Assembly (NCBI GenBank): GCA_035530875.1
Contig: DATKUB010000005.1
Coordinates: 1-14,602, forward strand
DNA from: JANXYY01 sp035530875
Lineage (GTDB): Bacteria; Actinomycetota; Actinomycetes; Nanopelagicales; Nanopelagicaceae
Direction: 5' to 3'
DNA length: 14,602 bases
Shown: one piece after another, positions 1 through 6,989 of the stretch
How positions within the stretch are numbered: position 1 is the stretch's first letter
Layout of the letters: each line of letters starts with the position of its first letter
The notes under the pieces: generated by a model
What the model saw: the letters and a program-made list of their open reading frames with translations, nothing else
Databases searched by the model: none
What the model was told of the DNA's origin: nothing
Program-made: the position numbers and the translations under genes

Positions 1-171
1 ATTACCAGTGGTGTTACCTTGGTCAAGATGATGGGATTCGGCGTTGCCTTCGCAATTCTGCTTGATGCCACAGTCGTTCGTGGCCTCCTCGTGCCGGCCC
101 TGATGCGACTTTTCGGCGAAGCCAACTGGTGGGCACCGAAATCGCTCAAACGTTTCGCAATCAAGCACTAG
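1..171 (+). CDS. MmpL/RND-family transporter, C-terminal fragment (5' end outside window)
   Basis: The reading frame is open from base 1 and stops at TAG 169-171, giving the last 56 residues of a membrane protein. The tail has a hydrophobic helix, the segment FAILLDATVVRGLLVPALM and then NWWAPKSLKRF. This is the characteristic end of MmpL/RND exporters, where the last transmembrane helix carries LDATVVR and is followed by a short cytosolic tail with a WW(L/A)P motif. Such proteins export lipids, siderophores or small hydrophobic molecules across the cytoplasmic membrane. Nothing can be said about the substrate or start, because the gene begins upstream. The family call is confident; the specific role is unknown. 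Confidence 0.85.
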   Translation: MTSGVTLVKMMGFGVAFAILLDATVVRGLLVPALMRLFGEANWWAPKSLKRFAIKH

Positions 172-181
172 CAAGCGTTAG

Positions 182-203
182 TGGGTCTTTCGTCCCAGAC
201 CCA
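182..203 (+). terminator. Stem-loop downstream of the MmpL gene (possible terminator without a T-tract)
   Basis: Perfect 7-bp arms TGGGTCT (182-188) and AGACCCA (197-203) enclose an 8-nt loop, beginning 10 bases after the MmpL stop codon. No run of T follows, so this is not a classic intrinsic terminator. It may be a weak terminator, an mRNA-end stabilising hairpin, or chance. Confidence 0.35.
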
Positions 204-254
204 GTAGCACTCGTGACAGAATTAAAACATGACTGCTAAGCCAGCGATTAGCGC

Positions 255-980
255 ATGACGGGATTACTCGTCGGCTTGTTAGTTGGTGCGTGCATGGGCT
301 TTTTCGGTGCAGGTGCGGGCAGCATCACGATCCCACTGGCCGTCTTTTTCATGCATATGCCCTATCGTGCAGCAGGCATTGCGGGGCTGGTCGTTGTTCT
401 TGCCTCCGGCCTCGCCACATCCATTAATGGATCGCGAAAACATCTTGTGGTTTATCGAACGGCGTTGCCTTTTCTGATTCTCTCTACTCCTGCAGCACTT
501 ATTGCTGCGCATTTGAGTAAGAACATAAGCAACCGCACGAGCGCACTGCTGCTGGCCGGGCTTCTAGTTTCAGCATCGGTTGTTTTCTGGAGACGGCATC
601 AGGAAGTGGAAGCCAAACACGACATCGTTCGCGGCTCAATTGGAGCGATCGCAGCGGGCACCACAGCTGGCGTTCTCGGTGTTGGAGCTGGCTTCGTGGC
701 GGTTCCATCGCTCCGTTTGGCCAGCGGTCTGCCGATTGCCAAGGCGGTTGCTACGAGTTCACTTATGCTCTGGATCAATGCTCTAGCAGCTCTCATAGTC
801 CGGCGGAGTGAGATCAATTGGACGCATTCACTCGGGCTCTTGGCCCTAGCCTCGGTCGGTGGGGCCATCGTGGCCGGTAACTTCTCGCACCGCGTTCCAT
901 CGAAATTGCGTCACCGTGGACTTTCGCTCCTGCTCTTGGGCTTTGCCGTCGTAACCGTTTTTGATGTTCTTGTAGCATGA
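255..980 (+). CDS. TauE/SafE-family sulfite/anion exporter-like membrane permease
   Basis: A 241-aa, strongly hydrophobic protein with about seven to eight predicted membrane helices. It shows the internal duplication typical of TauE/SafE permeases (Pfam PF01925): a glycine-rich GFFGAGAGSITIP segment near residues 15-27 in the first half is echoed by GVLGVGAGFVAVPS near 139-152 in the second. Family members move sulfite, sulfoacetate, taurine-derived or other small organic anions. The substrate cannot be read from the sequence. ATG 255 is the only sensible start ahead of the first helix, but no clear Shine-Dalgarno precedes it. The gene converges on the XRE regulator with only 28 bp between stops. 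It lies next to the catabolic locus but is not part of that operon. Confidence 0.85.
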   Translation: MTGLLVGLLVGACMGFFGAGAGSITIPLAVFFMHMPYRAAGIAGLVVVLASGLATSINGSRKHLVVYRTALPFLILSTPAALIAAHLSKNISNRTSALLLAGLLVSASVVFWRRHQEVEAKHDIVRGSIGAIAAGTTAGVLGVGAGFVAVPSLRLASGLPIAKAVATSSLMLWINALAALIVRRSEINWTHSLGLLALASVGGAIVAGNFSHRVPSKLRHRGLSLLLLGFAVVTVFDVLVA

Positions 981-1008
981 CCAGGTTCGTAGTTAGGCCG
1001 CCGGTTTG

Positions 1009-1584
1009 TCAGTAAACAGCTGGGCTGATTATCCACAGCACGCGGCTGAGGTGGTCGTGGGGGTTAAGCCAGCGGTGCGGCCATCGGCACAGAAAGGTCG
1101 CCGAGTCACCGGATTTCAGATGGTGCTCGTCCTTGCCGAGCCAGATGGTTAACTCACCTTCAAGGACGAGTACACACTCCTCATCACCGGAGTGAGTGTG
1201 CAGATTTGGCCCACTACCATGCCCGGGCTGAACGATCGATTCCAAAACTTCAAGGCGCGATGTCCAGCTAGGCGTGATGCGGTAGTCATCCACTCCTTTG
1301 CTGTGCACTGGGCGACGCTCGCCAGATCGCACTATTGGACCAATTTGAAGTTCGCCCACGAATAAGTCTGTGATCGTCGCGTCCATGGCATGTGCTACTC
1401 GCCCCAGCGTTGCAACTGTCGGGCTCACTTTTGCGTTCTCGAGACGACTTATATACGCCGCAGTGACGCCGGCACGGGCGGCCAACTCTCGTCCGGAAAT
1501 ACCTTTGGTTATTCGAAGTTGGCGAATACGATTGCCGAGTTCGTTGTTATCGCTGTCGCTAGTGGCGGCGCCGGTTAGGGTCAA
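1009..1584 (-). CDS. XRE-family transcriptional regulator with C-terminal cupin sensor domain
   Basis: A 191-aa regulator. Residues about 17-75 form a lambda-Cro/XRE helix-turn-helix (IRQLRITKGISGRELA, then AAYISRLENAKVSPT). Residues about 112-188 form a small cupin barrel with a metal- or ligand-type pattern (H129, H131, E136, and H170 in WPHRW). This HTH-plus-cupin design is common in local regulators of amine, purine and polyamine catabolism (PuuR-like), where the cupin senses the substrate. The start is TTG at 1584-1582, supported by a strong upstream GGGGAG on the minus strand (1591-1596, 6-nt spacing). It is transcribed divergently from the permease-deacetylase-ureohydrolase-deaminase operon. 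It probably controls that operon and itself from the shared 144-bp spacer; this role is inferred from position. Confidence 0.9.
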   Translation of the reverse strand: MTLTGAATSDSDNNELGNRIRQLRITKGISGRELAARAGVTAAYISRLENAKVSPTVATLGRVAHAMDATITDLFVGELQIGPIVRSGERRPVHSKGVDDYRITPSWTSRLEVLESIVQPGHGSGPNLHTHSGDEECVLVLEGELTIWLGKDEHHLKSGDSATFLCRWPHRWLNPHDHLSRVLWIISPAVY

Positions 1585-1673
1585 AACTTTCTCCCCTCTC
1601 GCGAAAAACAGCAGGCTGCGAACACCCGACTACCAAAGGTAATCAGTGTTGCTCTTTCTGGCTACACCTATTG

Positions 1674-1690
1674 ACCGATTATACATCGGT
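1674..1690. promoter_or_regulatory. Inverted repeat in divergent promoter region, putative operator of the XRE-cupin regulator
   Basis: ACCGAT (1674-1679) and ATCGGT (1685-1690) are perfect 6-bp inverted arms around a 5-bp AT-rich centre. The left arm overlaps a plausible -35 (TTGACC, 1671-1676) for the plus-strand operon, with a possible -10 AATACT at 1695-1700 (18-bp spacing). On the minus strand a perfect TATAAT (1683-1678) lies inside the repeat and could be the -10 of the regulator gene. A protein bound here could block both promoters. Promoter elements are read by eye. Confidence 0.55.
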
Positions 1691-1716
1691 GCCCAATACT
1701 GACCCGAACGACCACC

Positions 1717-1723
1717 GAGGGAG
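1717..1723 (+). promoter_or_regulatory. Ribosome binding site of the NCS1 permease
   Basis: GAGGGAG lies 5 nt before ATG 1729. It is the strongest Shine-Dalgarno of the operon and fixes the permease start. The three downstream genes have weak or no such sites and probably depend on translational coupling. Confidence 0.75.
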
Positions 1724-1728
1724 AGCGC

Positions 1729-3180
1729 ATGTCTGCAGTAGAGCACAAGTTTGACGAGATAGCCGGGGACAATCTCAACGCCACGGAGTACGTCGAGCAC
1801 TCACTCATGCCAGTGCCCGACGAAGCACGCACGTCGACAGTTTCACATCAGTTTTGGATCTGGACGGGCGCCAACGTGGCACCGATTAACTGGGTTCTGG
1901 GAGCACTTGGCATCCAACTTGGGTTGAGCCTGTTTCAAGTTATCGCCGTCCTAGTAGTTGGCAACCTCATCGGCATGGGTGTATTTGGATTCTTTGTACT
2001 AATGGGTCAACGAACTTCAGTCAGCCAGATGGTGCTGTCTCGAAGTGCATTCGGACGTCGCGGGGCGTACTTTCCCGCAGCATTGCAGTTTCTGCTTGCT
2101 ATCGGTTGGTGCGCGGTCAACACCTGGATCATTCTCGACCTCGTGGTCGCACTCTTTGCCAAGTTGGGGTACCACGGAGGTACCGGGCTAAGAATTACTA
2201 TCGCTGTAATCATCATGGCGCTGCAGGTCTGGTTGGCCGCCGTTGGCTTCCGCGCAATCGCGCGATTTGAACGATGGACCGTGCCTGTGACACTGGTAGT
2301 CCTCGCGGCAATGACCGTCGTCGCTTGGACCAGCGCCGGAGTTCATTGGGGCTATGCAGGATCTGGTCTGCACGGCGCCGCTCTCTGGAGTTCGCTGACC
2401 ACTCTTATGACCGCCATTGGAATCGGCTGGGGTATCACCTGGTTTGCCTACGCTTCGGACTACTCTCGCTTCGTCCCTCGCTCCGTGCCAGCACGCAAAC
2501 TCTATTTGGGTAGCGTGTTTGGCCAGTTCATCCCAACGGTGTGGCTTGGCATCTTTGGCGCGACGCTTGCCACAATCTCACAGACAGTCGATCCCGGCGA
2601 GTTGGTTGTTGGCGCCTTCGGTGCCTTGGCCATCCCCGTGATCTTGTTAGTCATCCACGGTCCGATCGCGACCAATGTCCTTAACATTTACTCCGCCGGC
2701 CTTTGTGCACAGACTCTCGACTGGAAGATCGACCGTCGCAAACTCAGTTATGGCGTTGGCATTTTCGCCTTTGCATTCACCATATTTCTGATTCTCAATG
2801 GCAACTTCGCCACCTCCCTCGACGCCTGGCTCGCTGGTCTAGTCACTTGGGTGGCGCCTTGGGCTGCAATTATGATGATCCACTTCTACTGGGTAAAAAA
2901 ACAGAACATTGAAATCTCAGATTTGTTCAAACTCCCAGGAGAAGGTCCACTCGTGGACGTGTCCTGGCCAGCCATCAGCGCCTTCGTTGTCGGTATGTTC
3001 GCCACCTGGAGTTTCGAGTACGGCATGCCAGCCTGGCTCCAGGGCCCCGCGGCGAAAGCTATTGGTGGCATTGACCTTTCTTGGCTCGCGGGCTCCGTCG
3101 TCGCAGGCGTCGTGTACGTGGCAGCCTTGGCAATTGCGGGTCGTGGAGATCGAGCTGCCAACTCGGTAGTTCAATCTTGA
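1729..3180 (+). CDS. NCS1-family purine/pyrimidine (cytosine-type) permease
   Basis: A 483-aa integral membrane protein with about twelve hydrophobic helices. The N-terminal part carries NCS1 (nucleobase:cation symporter-1) hallmarks: a hydrophilic leader, FWIWTGANVAPINWVLGALG, the glycine-rich first helices, and QMVLSRSAFGRRGAYFP. A later WGITWFAYASDYSRFVP matches the SDYSR-type motif of purine-cytosine permeases. Members import cytosine, purines, allantoin, hydantoins or related heterocycles with H+ or Na+. It is longer than E. coli CodB (about 420 aa) and closer to the larger purine-cytosine permease branch. It is the first gene of an operon ending in a CodA-type deaminase, so a cytosine-like or other cyclic N-compound is the likely cargo. 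Its TGA (3178-3180) overlaps the next start. Confidence 0.9.
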   Translation: MSAVEHKFDEIAGDNLNATEYVEHSLMPVPDEARTSTVSHQFWIWTGANVAPINWVLGALGIQLGLSLFQVIAVLVVGNLIGMGVFGFFVLMGQRTSVSQMVLSRSAFGRRGAYFPAALQFLLAIGWCAVNTWIILDLVVALFAKLGYHGGTGLRITIAVIIMALQVWLAAVGFRAIARFERWTVPVTLVVLAAMTVVAWTSAGVHWGYAGSGLHGAALWSSLTTLMTAIGIGWGITWFAYASDYSRFVPRSVPARKLYLGSVFGQFIPTVWLGIFGATLATISQTVDPGELVVGAFGALAIPVILLVIHGPIATNVLNIYSAGLCAQTLDWKIDRRKLSYGVGIFAFAFTIFLILNGNFATSLDAWLAGLVTWVAPWAAIMMIHFYWVKKQNIEISDLFKLPGEGPLVDVSWPAISAFVVGMFATWSFEYGMPAWLQGPAAKAIGGIDLSWLAGSVVAGVVYVAALAIAGRGDRAANSVVQS

Positions 3181-4064
3181 CCAACGGCGACGCTACCCGG
3201 CCAGCTGATCCGATCAGTTGGCCGGCTGGTAAAAAGTCGGCCGCAGTACTTGGCTTCGACATGGACGCCGAAGCGGTTGTGCTAACCGTTAATCCGGCCA
3301 ACGCCAGCCGTCTCTCGGTGATGTCACATCAGGCCTATGGTCCGGTCACGGGGATGCCGCGGATTTTGAAGATGCTCAAACGCCATCAACTGCGTGCGAC
3401 GTTCTTCTGTCCCGGTTATACGGCTGATCGCTATCCCGACTTACTAAAACGAGTCCGAGATGACGGACACGAGATTGCCCACCACGGCTACTTGCACGAG
3501 TCGATTCAAGGAATGAGTATTCAGCAGGAGGCCGATGTTCTCGACCGTGGCCTCGAGGCACTGGAGCGGGTAACTGGCGAGCGCCCGGTGGGTTACCGAG
3601 CACCTATGTGGGAGACCACCTACGACACCGCAGGGCTGTTGTTGGATCGAGGCTTTCTTTACGACTCAAGTCTGATGGACTGCGATGTGCCATACGAACT
3701 CGCGGAGAACACCAAGCAGGATGCGCGAAGCATCGTTGAAATACCGGTGTCTTGGTCACTTGATGACTGGGAGCAGTACGCCTATCTACCAGATGTCTTC
3801 GGCTCCGGCCTCATTGAGGATCCAGCAAAGAGTTTGTCCATGTGGAGCGCCGAGTTGGCCGCGATGCATACAGACGGTGGTTGTTTTTCAATCACGGCGC
3901 ACCCGTTTCTAAGCGGACGACTTGGTCGGCTAGATACCCTAAATAAACTCATATCCCAGATGCTTGAAATGCCCGACCTGTGGGTGTGCACCGCCGCTGA
4001 AGTGGCAGCGCACACGCGCTCACTCGCACTAGTGCCTCGCGTCTTCCCACAACCGAAGGTCTGA
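3177..4064 (+). CDS. NodB-fold (CE4) polysaccharide deacetylase-family hydrolase, HpPgdA/cyclic-imidase-like
   Basis: A cytosolic-looking 295-aa protein without signal peptide. CE4 motifs are visible: FDMD (D28, D30), HGYLH (H103, H107, metal site), YRAPMW (motif 3, R141), SWSLDDW (motif 4) and ITAHPF (motif 5). The SRLSVMSHQAYGPVTGMPRIL stretch resembles the HpPgdA-like CE4 branch. As I recall, that branch also contains a Pseudomonas cyclic imidase; PuuE allantoinase is another NodB-fold enzyme that opens cyclic ureides. Given the operon, hydrolysis of a small cyclic amide or ureide is likelier than cell-wall deacetylation. The frame stays open upstream to ATG 3081, but that segment is arginine-rich out-of-frame permease sequence. 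I chose TTG 3177, which overlaps the permease stop (TTGA) and implies coupling; no strong SD is visible. Confidence 0.8.
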   Translation: MTNGDATRPADPISWPAGKKSAAVLGFDMDAEAVVLTVNPANASRLSVMSHQAYGPVTGMPRILKMLKRHQLRATFFCPGYTADRYPDLLKRVRDDGHEIAHHGYLHESIQGMSIQQEADVLDRGLEALERVTGERPVGYRAPMWETTYDTAGLLLDRGFLYDSSLMDCDVPYELAENTKQDARSIVEIPVSWSLDDWEQYAYLPDVFGSGLIEDPAKSLSMWSAELAAMHTDGGCFSITAHPFLSGRLGRLDTLNKLISQMLEMPDLWVCTAAEVAAHTRSLALVPRVFPQPKV

Positions 4065-4071
4065 TTGCCAA

Positions 4072-5025
4072 ATGGATTCTGAATCAATTGTTACGCCGGT
4101 CGATGGCACGAAGGTACCTCGATACGCTGGCGCTCCAACTTTTGCCAGGCTGCCGCGCATTGATGAGGTTTCTCAATACGACATCGCAATTCTTGGCGCC
4201 CCCTTTGATGGCGGAGTCTCCTTCCGCCCAGGTGCCCGCTTTGGCCCGTCAGCTATTCGCCAGGCATCGCGCCACCTCCGTCCGGCCTATCACCCCGATT
4301 TAGATATTGCGCCATTTCGCGTTCTCCAAGCTGTAGATGCGGGCGACGTACCATGCAATCCCTTCGATATTGATTCAGCCCTTGGGCAGATCGACGACAC
4401 AGCACGGGATCTGGTCAGCGATCGGCACAAACTGATCACACTCGGCGGCGACCACACGGTCGCACTTGGAACTCTGCGGTCGATTGCCCGAGTGCACGGG
4501 CCGGTCGCGCTGATTCATTTCGATGCACACCTTGACACTTGGGATAGTTACTTCGGCGCGGATCGCACTCATGGGACTGTGTTTCGTCGCGCCTTCGAAG
4601 AGGGGCTGCTCCTGCCCGAGTCGTCGATACACATCGGAATTAGAGGTCCCCTTTATGACGCCAGCGATTTAACTGCGGACAAAGGCTTCGGTTTCTCGAC
4701 GATCCGCGCGAGCGACTTCGACCGCCTTGGAGTCGAGGAAATTGTTGGAAGAACTCGAGAGCGAGTCGGGGACGCTCCGGTCTATTTATCGGTGGACATT
4801 GATGTACTTGATCCGGCCTTCGCGCCGGGAACGGGCACTCCAGAAATGGGTGGTTTCAGTTCGCGCGAATTGCTATCGGTCCTACGCGGACTGCCGGGAG
4901 ATCAGTTAGTAGGGGCCGACGTAGTAGAAGTCAGCCCGGCATACGACCATGCCGAAATCACATCTCTGGCTGCGGCCACAATTGCATTCGAAGTTACGGC
5001 ACTGATGGCCGTCGCGGCTCGATAA
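4072..5025 (+). CDS. Agmatinase/arginase-family ureohydrolase
   Basis: A 317-aa ureohydrolase, full length for the family. The binuclear Mn-type metal site is complete: GGDHT (H128), DAHLD (D151, H153, D155) and SVDIDVLDP (D242, D244), followed by FAPGTGTPE (E257). HGTVFRRA (H168) matches the agmatinase-type substrate loop (SHGT.FRRA in SpeB), while FRPGARFGPSAIR near 51-63 is the conserved N-terminal motif. Enzymes of this fold cleave a guanidino or amidino compound to urea plus an amine. Substrates include agmatine, guanidinobutyrate, guanidinopropionate, arginine, guanidine and formiminoglutamate. No arginine decarboxylase is nearby, and the partners handle cyclic N-compounds, so agmatine need not be the substrate. 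The gene starts 7 bp after the deacetylase stop and ends 2 bp before codA. Confidence 0.88.
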   Translation: MDSESIVTPVDGTKVPRYAGAPTFARLPRIDEVSQYDIAILGAPFDGGVSFRPGARFGPSAIRQASRHLRPAYHPDLDIAPFRVLQAVDAGDVPCNPFDIDSALGQIDDTARDLVSDRHKLITLGGDHTVALGTLRSIARVHGPVALIHFDAHLDTWDSYFGADRTHGTVFRRAFEEGLLLPESSIHIGIRGPLYDASDLTADKGFGFSTIRASDFDRLGVEEIVGRTRERVGDAPVYLSVDIDVLDPAFAPGTGTPEMGGFSSRELLSVLRGLPGDQLVGADVVEVSPAYDHAEITSLAAATIAFEVTALMAVAAR

Positions 5026-5027
5026 CC

Positions 5028-6368
5028 ATGATCGACCTGTTGGTTCGCGCAGCTCGGCTCAATACCGATGACGGCTCCTCAATCGTCGATGTCGAAATTG
5101 AAGACGGAAAATTTCTGGCAATAACTGCCGCAAGTGATAACCATCCGGAGGCTCGCACCGTCCTCGACGCTGGCAGTGCACTTCTGAGTGCGCCATTCGT
5201 AGAGCCGCATGTGCACCTGGATGCGACGCTCACGGCCGGTCAACCGCGATGGAATGAGAGCGGCACGCTCTGGGAAGGAATCGCCTGCTGGACGGAACGA
5301 AAGCCGTTACTAACTCGCGAGGACGTTATAGATCGCGCTGAAGAAGTTCTCCGTTGGTATGCGGCCAACGGCACTTTGCATGTTCGCAGCCACGTCGACG
5401 TCACTGATCCCCACTTAGTCGCTCTCGACGCGCTGCTGGAAGTTCGAGATCGCGTGCGCGATGTCATCGGACTTCAATTGGTTGCCTTTCCACAGGAGGG
5501 AATCTGCTCCTTTCCCAACGGAGAGAAACTTCTTCACGAAGCGGCACGCCGAGGCGCAGACGTTATCGGTGCCATTCCCCACTTCGAAGACACTCGCGAG
5601 GATGGTGTGCGGTCCGTTGAGATCGCATTTGAAATCGCCCAACAATTCGGGCGTCGCATCGACGCTCACTGCGACGAGATCGACGATGAGCAGTCCAGAT
5701 TCATTGAAGTCCTCGCAACACTGGCGCACCGAAGTGGTTTAGGCGATCGGGTGACGGCCAGCCATACCACCGCAATGGGCTCATACAACGCTGCCTACAG
5801 CTACAAACTCCGCCGGATCCTCTCGCGCTCGGGGATCAGCGTTGTATGTAATCCAATGGTGAACCTGCATCTGCAAGGACGGTTCGATAATTATCCGAAA
5901 CGTCGTGGCTTAACCCAAGTGAAAGAACTTTTAGCCGATGGCATTAACGTGGCATTCGGTCACGACGACATCATGGATCCGTGGTTTCCCCTAGGCACCG
6001 CCAACCCGGTTGAGGTGGCGCACGTCGGTGCCCTGGCCACTCAACTCACTGCTCCTTCGGAAATTGCTGAATGCTTTCGCATGATCACCGATCGGGCAGC
6101 CAAGGTGTTAGGACTTGGCGACGATTACGGCATCTCTCCAGGACGTCCCGCCAGCTTCGTGCTTCATCCAGCAGTTGACTCATTCGACTTGATCCGTAGA
6201 CAGGTACGCCCTAGTTTCGTCTACGCCCATGGAGCCTTGATAGCGCAAACACCGCTGGCGCCCACCACCTTGACCTGGCCGGGACGAACCTCTGAACAGA
6301 TCGACTTCACTCGTCAGGGCGACGCAGACCCGTCAAAGCGAACCCTTGGTGTCCCCGACCAGAATTGA
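5028..6368 (+). CDS. codA: Cytosine deaminase (CodA-type amidohydrolase)
   Basis: A 446-aa amidohydrolase-superfamily enzyme, colinear with E. coli CodA as I remember that sequence. Metal and catalytic residues fall at the same numbers as in E. coli: H61 and H63 (HVHLD), Q156 (FPQEG), H214 and E217 (HCDEID), H246 (SHTTAM), D313 and D314 (GHDD), and W319 (DPWFPLG). The Q156/D314/W319 substrate pocket is intact, so deamination of cytosine or a close analogue (isocytosine, 5-substituted cytosine, creatinine-like ring) is the best call. It is the last gene of the operon, 2 bp after the ureohydrolase, with no clear SD, so probably coupled. The C-terminus extends about 20 residues past the usual end, and its last seven codons plus stop are antisense to tRNA-Arg. 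Confidence 0.9.
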   Translation: MIDLLVRAARLNTDDGSSIVDVEIEDGKFLAITAASDNHPEARTVLDAGSALLSAPFVEPHVHLDATLTAGQPRWNESGTLWEGIACWTERKPLLTREDVIDRAEEVLRWYAANGTLHVRSHVDVTDPHLVALDALLEVRDRVRDVIGLQLVAFPQEGICSFPNGEKLLHEAARRGADVIGAIPHFEDTREDGVRSVEIAFEIAQQFGRRIDAHCDEIDDEQSRFIEVLATLAHRSGLGDRVTASHTTAMGSYNAAYSYKLRRILSRSGISVVCNPMVNLHLQGRFDNYPKRRGLTQVKELLADGINVAFGHDDIMDPWFPLGTANPVEVAHVGALATQLTAPSEIAECFRMITDRAAKVLGLGDDYGISPGRPASFVLHPAVDSFDLIRRQVRPSFVYAHGALIAQTPLAPTTLTWPGRTSEQIDFTRQGDADPSKRTLGVPDQN

Positions 6369-6423
6369 ACTGGTGGCCTACCGCTTAGGAGGCGGTCGCT
6401 CTATCCGACTGAGCTACGGGGAC
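6347..6423 (-). tRNA. tRNA-Arg, anticodon CCT, CCA encoded
   Basis: Read on the minus strand from 6423 this gives a complete 77-nt cloverleaf. The acceptor stem GTCCCCG (6423-6417) pairs with CGGGGAC (6357-6351). The D-arm region contains AGCTCAGTCGGATAGAGC. The anticodon stem CCGC/GCGG has loop CTCCTAA with anticodon CCT (reads AGG, arginine). The T-arm contains GGTTCAA-type sequence (AGTTCAATTCT). Discriminator A and an encoded CCA occupy 6350-6347. The tRNA 3' end overlaps the last 22 bp of codA on the opposite strand. tRNA 3' ends are common integrase targets, but I see no integrase and no second copy of this end within the window. Confidence 0.95.
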
Positions 6424-6506
6424 GCGAGTTCCAAGGGTACCTGGAGCATTGTCCCGAATTGCTCACCCGCTGCCCGTAGAAATGTCCTTGGGCCGCGAAA
6501 GCCAGA

Positions 6507-6794
6507 TTAGTTGAGGTGGACTGGGCCTTCGCCGTTGGTCTCCGAGACCTCGCGCATGGTCTCAGTCGTGGGAGCCGCGTTGCCAGACCCGCCAGAAGTG
6601 ACATGCGAAGTTTCAGTGATGCTGCGCTTGCGTCGAGGCGTGATGACAAGCATCGTCAACAAGAGTCCAGCGACACCGGCTACCATCAAGATGATGCCGA
6701 CCACTCCAATGTCGAGGCCGCCAAGTGTGGCGTGCACTGCATATTTCAATATTGCGCCAGCGGCCACTAAGAAAATACTAAATCCGATACCCAT
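6507..6794 (-). CDS. DUF6458 family small membrane protein
   Basis: A 95-aa protein. The start MGIGFSIFLVAAGAILKYAV, followed by GLDIGVVGIILMVAGVAGLLL, matches the actinobacterial DUF6458 pattern: two transmembrane helices (about 3-20 and 27-50) joined by a short loop. A short basic stretch (TPRRKRS, about 52-58) and a polar Ser/Thr/Glu-rich tail follow. The function of the family is unknown. ATG 6794 is preceded on the minus strand by AAAGGA with about 8-nt spacing, supporting the start. It is a lone gene between the tRNA and the divergent ABC operon, from which it is separated by a 195-bp spacer containing a tandem repeat. Confidence 0.85.
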   Translation of the reverse strand: MGIGFSIFLVAAGAILKYAVHATLGGLDIGVVGIILMVAGVAGLLLTMLVITPRRKRSITETSHVTSGGSGNAAPTTETMREVSETNGEGPVHLN

Positions 6795-6906
6795 GACAGA
6801 TTCCTTTCGCCAGGAGGGAAGGTCCCTGCTGTCTTGAACGCTAGCGTCAACACAAGCAAGGCGCTAATTCAAAACAAACTTGCCCCCGACTTTTCCTTCG
6901 CGCTTT

Positions 6907-6954
6907 TCTCACGAATTCATCTCAAATTTCTCTCACGAATTCATCTCAAACTTC
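6907..6954. repeat. Tandem 24-bp direct repeat (two units) upstream of the ABC exporter
   Basis: Unit 1 spans 6907-6930 and unit 2 spans 6931-6954. They are identical at 23 of 24 positions, differing only at 6927 (T) versus 6951 (C). Each unit contains the palindromic core GAATTC inside TCTCACGAATTCATCTCAAA. The array ends 35 bp before the ABC ATPase start, where a regulator or the -35 region would lie. The 24-bp period is close to two helical turns plus a few bases. A paired operator is possible, as is a simple recent duplication. Confidence 0.75.
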
Positions 6955-6989
6955 CTTTGAAGAAAGAAACACTGAGTACCCTGTATTAG

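Noticed and set aside
1585..1728. Nucleobase or guanidine riboswitch ahead of the permease operon
   Set aside because: The leader is short, and I could not find the conserved core of any riboswitch class I know; control by the XRE-cupin protein is a simpler reading.
3081..3176. N-terminal extension of the NodB-fold protein from ATG 3081
   Set aside because: It is arginine-rich, overlaps the well-supported permease C-terminus and adds nothing known to the CE4 family; TTG 3177 overlapping the permease stop is a better start.
6347..6423. tRNA 3' end as a proven integration site
   Set aside because: No integrase and no second copy of the tRNA end are in the window, so this is kept only as a hypothesis in the findings.
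6444..6464. Imperfect inverted repeat (GAGCA ... TGCTC) between tRNA-Arg and the DUF6458 gene
   Set aside because: Only 5-bp arms with an 11-nt loop and no T-run; too weak to call a terminator or operator.
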